Positions 1-8,097 of a stretch of DNA of 13,936 nt are shown here, in pieces. Below the pieces are notes generated by a model, which saw nothing but the letters and a program-made list of their open reading frames with translations, did no database searches and was not told the DNA's origin. This stretch comes from Parvularculaceae bacterium (GTDB lineage: Bacteria > Pseudomonadota > Alphaproteobacteria > Caulobacterales > Parvularculaceae), in the NCBI GenBank assembly GCA_004213235.1, contig SHAI01000042.1, positions 1 to 13,936 on the forward strand, given 5' to 3'. How positions within the stretch are numbered: position 1 is the stretch's first letter; each line of letters opens with the position of its first letter. Position numbers and translations under genes: made by a program.

Positions 1-249
1 CACGGCTGCGCCAGCCAACGCAATGCTCGCCGCAAAAATCCCTAGGCCCTTTTCGCCACCTTTTGGCGCGCAGTCATCGGTTATCGAAAAATTTTGACCA
101 ATCCAGCAATTGATTGAATTACCGACATAATCGTTTCCGGTAAGCTCAACCTCACCACCACCAAGGTCCGACCCCTGAACCTGATCAGCGAAAAGCGGCG
201 CAAATTGCAGCAGCGCAAGCACGGCCAGCGGCAAAAGAATGCGTATCAT
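1..249 (-). CDS. Hypothetical exported protein, 3' end outside window
   Basis: The reading frame opens with ATG at 249 and stays open for 83 codons to the window edge, so the C-terminal part is missing. The first ~22 residues form a clear signal peptide: MIR, then a Leu/Ala-rich core (ILLPLAVLALLQFAPLF), then an ADQ cleavage context. The mature part starts Gly/Asp-rich, has two cysteines (in NCW and DDCAP) that could form a disulfide, and ends in a small-residue hydrophobic stretch (IFAASIALAGAAV) that could be a second membrane segment. A GGGGTAAG sequence just upstream is a plausible ribosome binding site. The gene diverges from the nitrilase across ~150 bases. I do not recognise the family and give no function; export across the inner membrane is the only supported inference. 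Confidence 0.6.
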   Translation of the reverse strand, partial: MIRILLPLAVLALLQFAPLFADQVQGSDLGGGEVELTGNDYVGNSINCWIGQNFSITDDCAPKGGEKGLGIFAASIALAGAAV

Positions 250-401
250 AAAAACTTACCCCACGGTTCTAAACTCACAACTCGTTTTACTGTAACCTTT
301 TAACAACTCTCTGCCAAGCAGCGCCCTTGCAACACTACGATAAAACCTTGCACGCAAAGACCTTGCTGCGGCGCACAAACGAATCGGCGAAAAGGGAAAC
401 A

Positions 402-1400
402 ATGTCGATAGACTCTCCATCAGCAAAATCTCCAGGGTCGTTCCGACTGGCGGCGATTCAAGCGGCCCCCGTTCTATTTGATAAAACAGCGTCAACAGAA
501 AAAGCGTGCGCCCTCATTAAAGAAGCCGGTCTTCACGGTGCGGATGTTTGCGCTTTTGGTGAAACCTGGCTGCCGGGCTATCCATTCTGGATCGAAGGCG
601 GCGTTCAGGACCTCACCTGGGAGGCAAGTGCGGCATATATTGAGAATGCAATCATTCTTGGCGGACCGGAAACGGATGCCCTGTGTGCCGCAGCCGAAAA
701 AGCTGGTGTCGATGTTGTCATCGGGATTGCCGAAAAGGATCCGCATACGCAAGGCTCCGTTTACGCCACCGCGCTCCAGATCGGGCGGGAGGGAGATATT
801 CTGGGCAGGCATCGCAAATTGAAACCCACCCATGCTGAACGCATTATCTGGTCTGACGGCGACGGTGCCGGTTTGCGAACCCATGCGCGCGCCTATGGGC
901 GGCTCTCAGCCTTGAATTGTTGGGAGCACCAAATGATGCTTCCTGGCTACGCCCTTGCAGCACAAGGAACTCAAATTCATTGCGCACTGTGGCCCGGCTG
1001 GGAGAAAACGCCACAACCGGCGGAGTATTGCTGGGCGCGTCAAGCACTTCTTTCCCGCGCCTTTGCCAGCCAGGCCGCCGCCTATGTCATCTGTGCCGCC
1101 GGCTTGCGCCGCAATAGCGACATACCAGAAAAATGGAAACCTCTGGGCGAATGGGAGCATAGCGGTCACTCTATGATCATTGATCCGCGTGGTGAAATTA
1201 TTGCTGGACCGATGGAAGGTGAAGGAATTCTTTATGCAGATGGCTCGCTAGACATTGTTCGCGCTGCGAAAGCCGCCTGCGATATCGCGGGTCATTACGC
1301 CCGCCCTGATGTTTTTGAGCTATACGTGGATAATGAACCACGCAGCGCAGCTGCAAGCTTTTTCCAAACCGATGAGGAAGAAGTCACGGAGAACGAATAG
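402..1400 (+). CDS. Nitrilase (carbon-nitrogen hydrolase, nitrilase branch)
   Basis: Likely a cytoplasmic nitrilase that hydrolyses an organic nitrile to its carboxylic acid and ammonia. With the start at 402 the protein has 332 residues, normal for the branch. The full triad is visible: Glu54 in CAFGETWLPGYP, Lys139 in GRHRKLKPTHAER and the nucleophile Cys173 in LNCWEH. The CWE context and the RKLKPT-ER-WxDGDG block separate true nitrilases from amidases and carbamoylases. The frame is open back to 327, but AAAGGG at 391-396 sits at good spacing before the ATG at 402, and the core (RLAAIQAAPVLFD) begins soon after it, so the 25 upstream codons are probably untranslated. The amidohydrolase follows after 40 bases, suggesting one transcript. 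The substrate (aliphatic, aryl or cyanide) cannot be read from sequence. Confident on family, less on substrate. Confidence 0.9.
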   Translation: MSIDSPSAKSPGSFRLAAIQAAPVLFDKTASTEKACALIKEAGLHGADVCAFGETWLPGYPFWIEGGVQDLTWEASAAYIENAIILGGPETDALCAAAEKAGVDVVIGIAEKDPHTQGSVYATALQIGREGDILGRHRKLKPTHAERIIWSDGDGAGLRTHARAYGRLSALNCWEHQMMLPGYALAAQGTQIHCALWPGWEKTPQPAEYCWARQALLSRAFASQAAAYVICAAGLRRNSDIPEKWKPLGEWEHSGHSMIIDPRGEIIAGPMEGEGILYADGSLDIVRAAKAACDIAGHYARPDVFELYVDNEPRSAAASFFQTDEEEVTENE

Positions 1401-1440
1401 GCCAGTTTGCTCAAGCCTGTTATAATTTCGCAAGGGAAAA

Positions 1441-3231
1441 ATGATGCCATTTCAGCAGCTTGTGTCTTCTTCGAAATCTCGCTTACTTCTCCTCAGCGCC
1501 GTCGGCGGGGTGCTGATTGGTACTGCACTGTCGCTCAGCAATCATTTTGCAAATGATGAAACCCAACCTGTCATTTACCCTGCAAAAGCAGTGATCACCA
1601 TGGATGGCGAGGAGCGCGCAAAAGCCGGTGGCACGATTGCTGAGGCCGTCGCGACCGCAAATGGCAAAATCCTGCTGGCCGGTCCACTGTCCACCCTAAA
1701 GACAGCATATCCAAACGCAGAAATAGACGAGACATTCGCCGATAAAGTTATCGTACCCGGTTTCATTGACCCTCATATCCACATGCTTTTATCCGCGATC
1801 CAATACGCCTTGCCCATTGCGCCACCATGGCAAATGATGACTGGCGACGGCGTTGTTGATGGCCTTCGAACACGCGCAGCTTTCCTTGCACGGATTTCTG
1901 AAATAAACGCAACCACCAAAGGCAATGGACCGCTAGTCATCTATGGTTTCCATAACCTTGTTCACGGTAACCTTGACCGCCATGACCTTGACGCCATCAC
2001 AACCAGCCGCCCACTGATCATATGGCATTATTCAAGCCATGACTTCTATCTCAACACCATGGCTTTGGACTGGGCCAATGTCACGCCGGACTTACACAAG
2101 CAGTTCGAGGGTATTGCGATTGGGCCGGATGGAGAATTGACCGGGCGCGTCTTTGAAGATGCCCTCCCTTATCTGAACAAAAAGCTTGCGCCGGTCATCA
2201 TGAATCCGTTCCGTGTGGGAGATGGGTTCAAAAGCTTTTCCAAGCTTTTACGCGAAGGCGGCGTCACAAGTGTCGCTGATCTCGCCTATGGCATATTTGG
2301 CCTGTCGATTGAGGATTTAAACCTGCGTCTCAACTGGAAATCGCCAGACCACAGTGGCTACCGGGTTTATCTGGTCCCGGAGCATCGGGGGTTTGAGCGC
2401 GCCTTTGGCGATGACCGCGTTGAGATGATCCTCAAAATGTCGACTGGCAGGAAGCAAACGCCCGCGCCAGTTCTGCCGCAGGTGAAATTCTTCGTAGACG
2501 CAGCGTTTTATTCCCAAACGATGCGCCTTTCCCGACCGGGCTATCTCGACGGACAATCCAAAGGCACGCAAGGTCTATGGGTCACCAAACCGCCGCAAAT
2601 CGTCCCTACGATTGAACCATATTGGCGCGCTGGCCTGGGCGTTCGCATTCACTCCAATGGGGACAGAGCACAAACCGCAACACTAGATGCATTGGAAACG
2701 CTGCGTGCGGACAGCTCCGACAACCGCTTCATCATTGAACATGCCGGTCTCATGTCCCCGCTACATATTGCGCGCGCCGCAAACCTGAAGGCAGGCGTCT
2801 CCGCCGCGAGCCATTATGTAAATTACCTTGGAAATGCATATCAGGCACCTCTGGGCTCCAGGCGCGGCGCCTGGATTGAACCGTTAAACTCTCTTTCGCG
2901 CGCTGGTGTTCGCGTTACCCTTCATTCCGACGCGCCGCTGGCACCGCCAATCCCGCTAAAAGCTGCGAGCGTACACATCACCCGCGCCACCCGTGAAGGG
3001 AATGTCTTGACGCCAACCGAAACACTGTCCGCACACGAAGCCCTTGAAGCAATCACCATTGACGCCGCCTTCGCACTTGGCCTCGAAGACGAAATCGGGT
3101 CTATTGTCACAGGAAAAAGGGCCGATTTCACGATCCTTGACCAAAACCCCCTTGAAATACCCGGTGAAGACTGGCCAGAAATTGGCGTCTGGGGCGTTGT
3201 TCTTGAGGGTAAAAAAAGACCGGTTCAATAA
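1441..3231 (+). CDS. Membrane-anchored or exported amidohydrolase (amidohydrolase-3, YtcJ-like)
   Basis: A metal-dependent hydrolase of the amidohydrolase-3 group, 596 residues, acting on an unknown amide, imide or ester. Residues 14-32 (RLLLLSAVGGVLIGTALSL) form an N-terminal membrane anchor or uncleaved signal, so the catalytic part likely lies in the periplasm. Metal-site landmarks are PGFIDPHIHM (His112, His114), a VKFFVDAA segment with Lys349 as candidate bridging lysine, RIHSNGDRA (His404, the YtcJ-type HxxGDRA element), IEHAGLMSP (His434) and LHSDAPLAPP (Asp497). The C-terminal GSIVTGKRADFTILDQNP is the usual beta-sandwich closure of the family. AGGG lies 5 bases before the ATG. It follows the nitrilase by 40 bases, so the pair may handle one nitrogen compound, although the nitrilase looks cytoplasmic. 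It converges with the ATPase gene across 107 bases, in which I see no convincing terminator. Confidence 0.85.
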   Translation: MMPFQQLVSSSKSRLLLLSAVGGVLIGTALSLSNHFANDETQPVIYPAKAVITMDGEERAKAGGTIAEAVATANGKILLAGPLSTLKTAYPNAEIDETFADKVIVPGFIDPHIHMLLSAIQYALPIAPPWQMMTGDGVVDGLRTRAAFLARISEINATTKGNGPLVIYGFHNLVHGNLDRHDLDAITTSRPLIIWHYSSHDFYLNTMALDWANVTPDLHKQFEGIAIGPDGELTGRVFEDALPYLNKKLAPVIMNPFRVGDGFKSFSKLLREGGVTSVADLAYGIFGLSIEDLNLRLNWKSPDHSGYRVYLVPEHRGFERAFGDDRVEMILKMSTGRKQTPAPVLPQVKFFVDAAFYSQTMRLSRPGYLDGQSKGTQGLWVTKPPQIVPTIEPYWRAGLGVRIHSNGDRAQTATLDALETLRADSSDNRFIIEHAGLMSPLHIARAANLKAGVSAASHYVNYLGNAYQAPLGSRRGAWIEPLNSLSRAGVRVTLHSDAPLAPPIPLKAASVHITRATREGNVLTPTETLSAHEALEAITIDAAFALGLEDEIGSIVTGKRADFTILDQNPLEIPGEDWPEIGVWGVVLEGKKRPVQ

Positions 3232-3338
3232 ATGCCAAGCTCTTTGCAGACGGGATATTCAGATCACCCTGCAAGGTGCCGAAAAACATCGAAAGGCGTC
3301 AAACCGCGCAAGCCTTACATGCCGATCAGGGCTAGCCA

Positions 3339-5177
3339 TTAGGGCGACGAGCCCTTCAATTCGGCGAGGATTGCCTCCGCCTCACTCAGGCATTTAGCAA
3401 TACGCTCTTCCGACCGGTGTTGCTTTTCCTCCGATTGCTGAAGATCCCGACGCAGATTCGACACAGTAGAGTGCGTCTCATATAAATCTTCCCACATGTC
3501 ATCGATGGTCTGTGCCAAAACCGTGCGCCAGCACTCATTGGAGTGGTGATCCCGTTCCTCATCTTGCTGGTTTGAGGCATCAATCCGCCCCACACGCTCA
3601 ATTTCCCGCGCGACATCCTCCGGCGTGCCGGGCCTGCGCGGATGTGATACCTCATCAAAATCCGATTCCGGCGCATTATATTCATTTATGGAATCGTGAT
3701 TTTTTTCTTCCCGCACAGCGTCTTCAGAACGCCCATCAGCAGCATCCAGCTTGTTCAGTTTCCCGTTGACATAGCCCGATCTGTCGCGCCTCATGGGGGG
3801 CTGGTCAACATGTTCCCTCACCTTTGACGCGGTAGACCGAGGGGGCGTTGTTGGTTTAATCCGCCTACGGAGCCGATCAAATGTGCTTGCCTGGGGGCCA
3901 GCATGCTGATCGTCTTTACCTTCAACCCGCTCGTCCCCGGCTGGGTTCAGCGACGCACGCTCCTTGCCTGGCCCTGCTGGCGGTTCCTCGCCATTTGTAT
4001 CTTTAGCGTCTTGGCTTCCGGTCAAAAGTGTTGGCACCCCGGCATCTTCGACTTTCGTCATGTGCCCTTGTGAAGCGTTATTAGAATCATCATTCTGACC
4101 AGTTACCAAGTCTGTTCCAACAGCCGACCGCCCAGCGGCGTTGAGTGGATCTTGCACCTTCTGCGGCACTTCCGCGGGTACTTGCTCTGGCTCCCCGGCG
4201 TCGACCGGGGCGGTGCCCCCCGAGAGGTCTGCATCATTCTGGGTTGAGCCATTCGCGGTTTCCAATGGCGGAGATTTTACCGGCGCAGCCGTTTGCACTG
4301 GCGGGGTTGGCTTAATCTTATCACTCAACTCCGCCGCCCCACCTTCGCGAAACACCCCGCCTGCGACGTCTTCACGCGCAAGACCGGTAATGACTTTGCG
4401 GACCAAGCCACCCTCGATTTCCTTTTTTCCCTCCCTAGAACAATAGAGCAAAACGCTATTCATGAGTTTATTGATATTTCTGGGAACGCCGGCGCTTGAC
4501 TCGTGAATAACCTGATATCCACCTTCTGTGAAGGTAGGTTTTTCTTTCCATCCGACAACGGACAATCGGTGCTCGATATAAGACCGCACCTCGCCCAGAG
4601 GCAATGCTTCAAGGTGATATGACGCAATAATGCTCTGACGAAGCTGTCCCATACCATCGCCAGAAACAATCTCCTTTAATGCTGGTTGCCCTATCAAAAA
4701 CACCTGAAACAATGGTGCCCCATCGTGATGCAGATTTGACAGAACGCGCAGTTTCTCCAGTGTGTCGCGCGGCAGGTTTTGGGCCTCGTCTACAATGAGA
4801 ACAGCACGGCGGCCACGATTCATTTGATCAAGGAGGAACTCCTTAAAAGCTTCAATCTCAGCACCTGCCCCCTCTTGCGTCGCCTCGACACGAAACGCAG
4901 ATAAAATATGCGCCAAAAGATCATTCGGCTGAAGGTTCGGCGTTATCAGATCAGCTACAACAATTTTTGTGCTGTCCACCTGATCAAGTAAGTGCGAGAT
5001 CAGCATGGACTTGCCAGCACCGACCGCCCCGGTAATCACAATAAAGCCTTCCCCCTGGCGCAGCCCGTAATGCAGGTATGCCATTGCCTTATTATGAGTT
5101 TTGCTTCCGAAAAAAAATTTCGGATCGGGACTTGGCTTGAATGGTTCGTCTGAAAATCCAAATTTTTCTTTGTACAT
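3339..5177 (-). CDS. XrtA/PEP-CTERM-system-associated AAA ATPase (TIGR03015-like) with long tail
   Basis: A GspA/ExeA-type AAA ATPase of the group found in exosortase A-linked exopolysaccharide clusters, with 612 residues. The N-terminus (FGFSDEPFKPSPDPKFFFGS, then YLHYGLRQGEGFIVITG) is diagnostic. Walker A is GAVGAGKS (50-57), Walker B LIVDEAQ (127-133), a sensor-1-like LIGQPAL (161-167), a candidate arginine finger in QLRQS (Arg180) and sensor 2 GVPRNINKL (230-238). The ATPase part ends near residue 270, about the usual full length. Residues ~280-540 are a Pro/Glu/Asp/Gly-rich low-complexity region, and ~555-607 is a charged predicted coiled coil (heptad-like LRRDLQQSEEKQHRSEERI). It starts one base after the outer-membrane protein's stop (TAATATG) with no good ribosome site, implying termination-reinitiation. 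The role is inferred: powering or regulating exopolysaccharide assembly or export at the inner membrane. Confidence 0.85.
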   Translation of the reverse strand: MYKEKFGFSDEPFKPSPDPKFFFGSKTHNKAMAYLHYGLRQGEGFIVITGAVGAGKSMLISHLLDQVDSTKIVVADLITPNLQPNDLLAHILSAFRVEATQEGAGAEIEAFKEFLLDQMNRGRRAVLIVDEAQNLPRDTLEKLRVLSNLHHDGAPLFQVFLIGQPALKEIVSGDGMGQLRQSIIASYHLEALPLGEVRSYIEHRLSVVGWKEKPTFTEGGYQVIHESSAGVPRNINKLMNSVLLYCSREGKKEIEGGLVRKVITGLAREDVAGGVFREGGAAELSDKIKPTPPVQTAAPVKSPPLETANGSTQNDADLSGGTAPVDAGEPEQVPAEVPQKVQDPLNAAGRSAVGTDLVTGQNDDSNNASQGHMTKVEDAGVPTLLTGSQDAKDTNGEEPPAGPGKERASLNPAGDERVEGKDDQHAGPQASTFDRLRRRIKPTTPPRSTASKVREHVDQPPMRRDRSGYVNGKLNKLDAADGRSEDAVREEKNHDSINEYNAPESDFDEVSHPRRPGTPEDVAREIERVGRIDASNQQDEERDHHSNECWRTVLAQTIDDMWEDLYETHSTVSNLRRDLQQSEEKQHRSEERIAKCLSEAEAILAELKGSSP

Positions 5178-5178
5178 A

Positions 5179-6951
5179 TTACAAATCCAGGATCAGACCG
5201 GTTTGAACGAAATTCTCTTCGAATTCGAGCAATGGTTCGTCCGAAAAACGGGTCGTGTAGGAATACTCGCCAAAGAGCGCCAGATTGCGGTAAAACTGAT
5301 AGCGCAGGCCGATGCTCGCCCCGGCGGTTTTAGTTTCGCCATTTTCAGCGGCGAATGCTACACAAGATTCCATAGCATTAAAGCCCGGTTCATTCGCATT
5401 AAACCCAAAAAACTGCGGGGCGGCGATACAATCATCGATGTCAAAGGTCGTATCGGCAAAGCGATAAAACGCATCAGCATAACCAGTTAGACGTCTGGAA
5501 AATTGACGTTGGATGTAACCGGAGCCACCAATGGTCTCGACTTGCCGGAACCCGAAATCGTCGTCAGCATAATCAGCCGAGATGCCGACCTGGGTTCGGT
5601 CATAAATGCCACTTATGCGGACGTTGTAAACATCCGAAGCACTCACCCCAATTGTTTGGGCGGTTTGGAACCGATCGAAAATGCGGGTCGCATCGCCAAC
5701 CAAGCCATTTGGTGAGACCTTTTCACCGCCACGTAAACGGTCAGCGAAGTCAAGAATACGGCGCTGGCTAATCGCAAATTGGGAATTTACCGCCTGGGCC
5801 CGTGTCCGGAATTGCCGTTCGGCATTAGCGTCAAAAGACAGCCGTTTGGAGAGCCGATATCGGAAATTGGCATTAATGTAATCGTCGCCAAACCTTTCTC
5901 CATATTGGACCAGCAGATCCGTTCTCCGTCCCGGGCGATAGCGAAACCCGGCAAGCCAGTTTAGGCCCGAGAGATCTGGCCCGCTGATTAAATCTGCCGG
6001 TGCGTCGCTTCTGATCTCGTCATATCCAATACTGCCAGTAAGCGCTAGAGAATCTGTTAGAACATATTCCGCCTCGGCAAGAATTGTTCCCCGCTCAAAC
6101 TCAAATGCAGGGAGCGCAAGTGATTCTTTTTCATTTGTACGCGAACCATAGGCCGTATATCGCATGGTGAGGTTTTGAAATTTATCACCGGTATCATAGA
6201 CAAGCGCTAGCTCCTGCGACTTGGAACCATTTAATATCCCGCCGGATATATCGGAATTGTCATCATCGACAAAAACTTGCGAGAAGCGATAGCGAATTTC
6301 CGCCGCTGAATTGTCTCCAAACCTCTTATTTAGATATGGGCTGACAGAATATGTATGCACATCTGTCCGCTGACCGAAGCCGGCATTCAAATTGTTTGAG
6401 AAGCGCGCATTATCACCGGCAAGCTGCCGCGAAGTTGATCCTGATACGTCAAAATAAAACAGATTTTCTCTAAGGGTCGCGGTGCCTACACCGGCCACAC
6501 GCTGGTTGAAATTGATATCTTCACCATCAACCAAATAACCAACCTCAACATCGCCAACGACCAACCCCGTGAATGCACGCGAGGCATAGATTGCGTTTCC
6601 GCTGAAAGCTGTGGACGCAATAAAGGCATCTGCCTTGTTCGGGTTGTCGATGCGCGTGTTTGGGGCCGCCGGATCAGGCATCACGTCTGAAACCAAATCA
6701 ATATTGTCGGAATAACCTATGCGTGGACTGATGCTTGCTGCGTATCCAAAATAATCGGTCCTGAACGACAAAGTTGGGCTCAGCGCGCCAAGTCCCTGCC
6801 CGTCATTTAATTGCTGGGAGGCGACAGGCGCCCCAAGCAGAAACGCTATGACGGATCCGCCGCGGAAAATCCGTGCGCAAGTGAAACCGGACGAAGCCGA
6901 AAAGCGTTCAGCAGATCGATTTATTTTCCTCTGTCTGATCTTAACAGCCAT
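5179..6951 (-). CDS. XrtA-system-associated outer-membrane beta-barrel protein (TIGR03016-like)
   Basis: A 590-residue predicted outer-membrane barrel. A long basic N-region (residues 1-31) precedes a short hydrophobic core (VIAFLLGAPVA) and a likely cleavage near Ala44/Ser45. The rest is a succession of alternating amphipathic strands rich in Tyr, Phe, Arg and Asn with Asp/Gly turns, for example SFRTDYFGYAASISPRIGYS near the mature start and LALFGEYSYTTRF near the end. Two short cysteine-containing loops (DDCIAA, MESCVAFA) lie late in the barrel. Length, strand pattern and position next to the ATPase match the TIGR03016 family of exosortase A clusters, which is linked to extracellular polysaccharide but has no settled mechanism. 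The final residue is Leu, not the common Phe. The ATG at 6951 has GGGTGAGG just upstream and no other in-frame ATG is near. I infer an outer-membrane conduit or anchor. Confidence 0.78.
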   Translation of the reverse strand: MAVKIRQRKINRSAERFSASSGFTCARIFRGGSVIAFLLGAPVASQQLNDGQGLGALSPTLSFRTDYFGYAASISPRIGYSDNIDLVSDVMPDPAAPNTRIDNPNKADAFIASTAFSGNAIYASRAFTGLVVGDVEVGYLVDGEDINFNQRVAGVGTATLRENLFYFDVSGSTSRQLAGDNARFSNNLNAGFGQRTDVHTYSVSPYLNKRFGDNSAAEIRYRFSQVFVDDDNSDISGGILNGSKSQELALVYDTGDKFQNLTMRYTAYGSRTNEKESLALPAFEFERGTILAEAEYVLTDSLALTGSIGYDEIRSDAPADLISGPDLSGLNWLAGFRYRPGRRTDLLVQYGERFGDDYINANFRYRLSKRLSFDANAERQFRTRAQAVNSQFAISQRRILDFADRLRGGEKVSPNGLVGDATRIFDRFQTAQTIGVSASDVYNVRISGIYDRTQVGISADYADDDFGFRQVETIGGSGYIQRQFSRRLTGYADAFYRFADTTFDIDDCIAAPQFFGFNANEPGFNAMESCVAFAAENGETKTAGASIGLRYQFYRNLALFGEYSYTTRFSDEPLLEFEENFVQTGLILDL

Positions 6952-6987
6952 TGCCTCACCCTGGAAAGGTCATCTACGCAGTACATT

Positions 6988-7029
6988 CCCTCGGCCATCA
7001 GCCTATCACTCATCAGACCCTCGGCCATC
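6988..7029. repeat. 12-bp direct repeat, 30-bp period, upstream of barrel gene
   Basis: CCCTCGGCCATC occurs at 6988-6999 and again at 7018-7029. The two copies are 30 bases apart start to start, close to three helical turns, so both would face the same side of DNA. They lie 37-78 bases before the start codon of the barrel gene on the minus strand, a position suited to a transcription-factor site or a leader element. No regulator is recognised, and chance or a small duplication is possible. Confidence 0.4.
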
Positions 7030-7157
7030 CGATCAGGGGTGAAATCCGCGATTTGTGCTTCGCCCCTAAATGCGCCATAGCCTCCAACAGGGTCCGGCTA
7101 CCTTTTAAATTAACACTGACCGCCTGCCCGGCGCCAGTGCCATCGCGGCGCGGCCTG

Positions 7158-7790
7158 CTAGAAGAGGCTTTCCGGGATCAGAATCACATCACCGGGCAAA
7201 ACCGCGACATTCGCCCCAATGTTCCCCTTACGCAGCAGGTCATCGAGCTTCAATCGATAGGACTGGCGTTTTTCACCCGCGCCGCGGATTAATACGGCCC
7301 GGTTGCCGGCTGCAAAGTCCGTCAGCCCACCGACAGATACCATGACATCCAATACGGTCATGCCGGATTGATATGGTAGCGCGACCGGCCGGGCCGCCTC
7401 GCCAAGGACACGTATTTGCTGTCCCGGTGTCGAGGTAAATTCCGAGACACTAACCGTTACCTGCGGTGTTCTTACATATTGGCGCAGGACATTTTCCAAA
7501 TCCTTGGCCAATTGTGTTGGCGTCTTGCCAGCAGCCACCATGTCCTCGACCAGTGGTGTTGAAATCCGGCCATCGGGACGAACCGTCACACCGGTTGATA
7601 ATTCTGGCGCACGCCAGACAAATACGTCCAATTTATCGAGGGGCCCGATCAGATAATCCGGTGCCTCCGCCGCTGCCGCAATTAAGGTTGCTGACCGGTT
7701 TTGAAGCTCACTTGCGTCGCGAATATTTGACGACGCGCAACTGGCGAAAATCAGCGCACTTAACGCGCAAATGAAATTTCTGAGAACCAT
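7158..7790 (-). CDS. XrtA-type exopolysaccharide export lipoprotein (Wza-like, Poly_export/SLBB)
   Basis: A 210-residue polysaccharide export protein of the outer membrane polysaccharide exporter family, matching the short form (TIGR03027-like) of exosortase A clusters. A lipoprotein signal ends at Cys18 (LIFASC), so the mature protein is probably lipid-anchored in the outer membrane facing the periplasm. The Poly_export domain spans about 45-118 (DYLIGPLDKLDVFVWRAPE, then VTVRPDGRISTPLVEDMVA and VRTPQVTVSV). One SLBB domain covers about 125-175 (IRVLGEAARPVALPY, then MTVLDVMVSVGGLTDFA). The closing NVAVLPGDVILIPESLF is typical. Its family forms oligomeric rings through which polysaccharide leaves the periplasm. 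GGTGA is just upstream of the ATG. The chain-length determinant and tyrosine kinase that usually follow are not here; a 206-base spacer leads directly to the barrel gene. Confidence 0.88.
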   Translation of the reverse strand: MVLRNFICALSALIFASCASSNIRDASELQNRSATLIAAAAEAPDYLIGPLDKLDVFVWRAPELSTGVTVRPDGRISTPLVEDMVAAGKTPTQLAKDLENVLRQYVRTPQVTVSVSEFTSTPGQQIRVLGEAARPVALPYQSGMTVLDVMVSVGGLTDFAAGNRAVLIRGAGEKRQSYRLKLDDLLRKGNIGANVAVLPGDVILIPESLF

Positions 7791-7813
7791 GGCTTCACCC
7801 TATTCCTCTTCTC

Positions 7814-7828
7814 ACCCGTCGTTCGGGT
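7814..7828. promoter_or_regulatory. Inverted repeat ACCCG-N5-CGGGT in 5' leader of export gene
   Basis: ACCCG and CGGGT flank a 5-base spacer, 24 to 38 bases before the export gene's start codon. It could act as a small hairpin in the leader or as a half of an operator. The palindrome at 7965-7976 uses the same CCCG/CGGG arms with a shorter spacer, so both may be sites for one regulator. Five-base arms are common by chance, hence low confidence. Confidence 0.3.
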
Positions 7829-7964
7829 CAACCGTCGCCTGTTGTGGTCAGAGATTCGCCATGAGTTTACCATAACAATCTCAAACGGCCCATGCCGGCG
7901 CGCTGAAACGCGGCAACTGATACCAACTACAAAGCTAAACTTACGCTAACACCTGGAAACACCA

Positions 7965-7976
7965 CCCGAATTCGGG
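7965..7976. promoter_or_regulatory. Perfect 12-bp palindrome CCCGAATTCGGG
   Basis: CCCGAATTCGGG is a perfect dyad in the middle of the divergent region, ~175 bases before the export gene and ~270 before fliO. It is the most symmetric site in the spacer and a candidate operator for a dimeric regulator. No known regulator is matched with confidence. Confidence 0.35.
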
Positions 7977-8097
7977 CTCATCAACGCGCTGCAATACCCA
8001 ATTTCTGGCAAGTTCGCCCGATGGCATCCCTCCATCACAGCGAGAAGCATTCGAATATCGCAAACTTGTTAAGGTTTGTTTTGGCCGCATAAAAATG

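Noticed and set aside
327..401. Upstream in-frame extension of the nitrilase starting at 327
   Set aside because: The ATG at 402 has a good AAAGGG ribosome site and the family core begins directly after it; the 25 extra residues resemble no nitrilase N-terminus.
3232..3355. Intrinsic terminator between the convergent amidohydrolase and ATPase genes
   Set aside because: The best hairpin (AGGGC-N5-GCCCT at 3341-3355) overlaps the ATPase stop region, has a short stem and no T tract on either strand.
4141..4446. Plus-strand open frames within the ATPase gene
   Set aside because: Composition is the complement of the Pro/Glu-rich tail and no motif or ribosome site supports them.
5101..5490. 129-codon plus-strand frame across the barrel-ATPase junction
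   Set aside because: It is antisense to two coherent genes and has no recognisable domain.
6811..7292. Overlapping plus-strand frames of 64-113 codons at the barrel gene start and spacer
   Set aside because: They run antisense into the barrel and export genes, lack ribosome sites and show no protein-family features.
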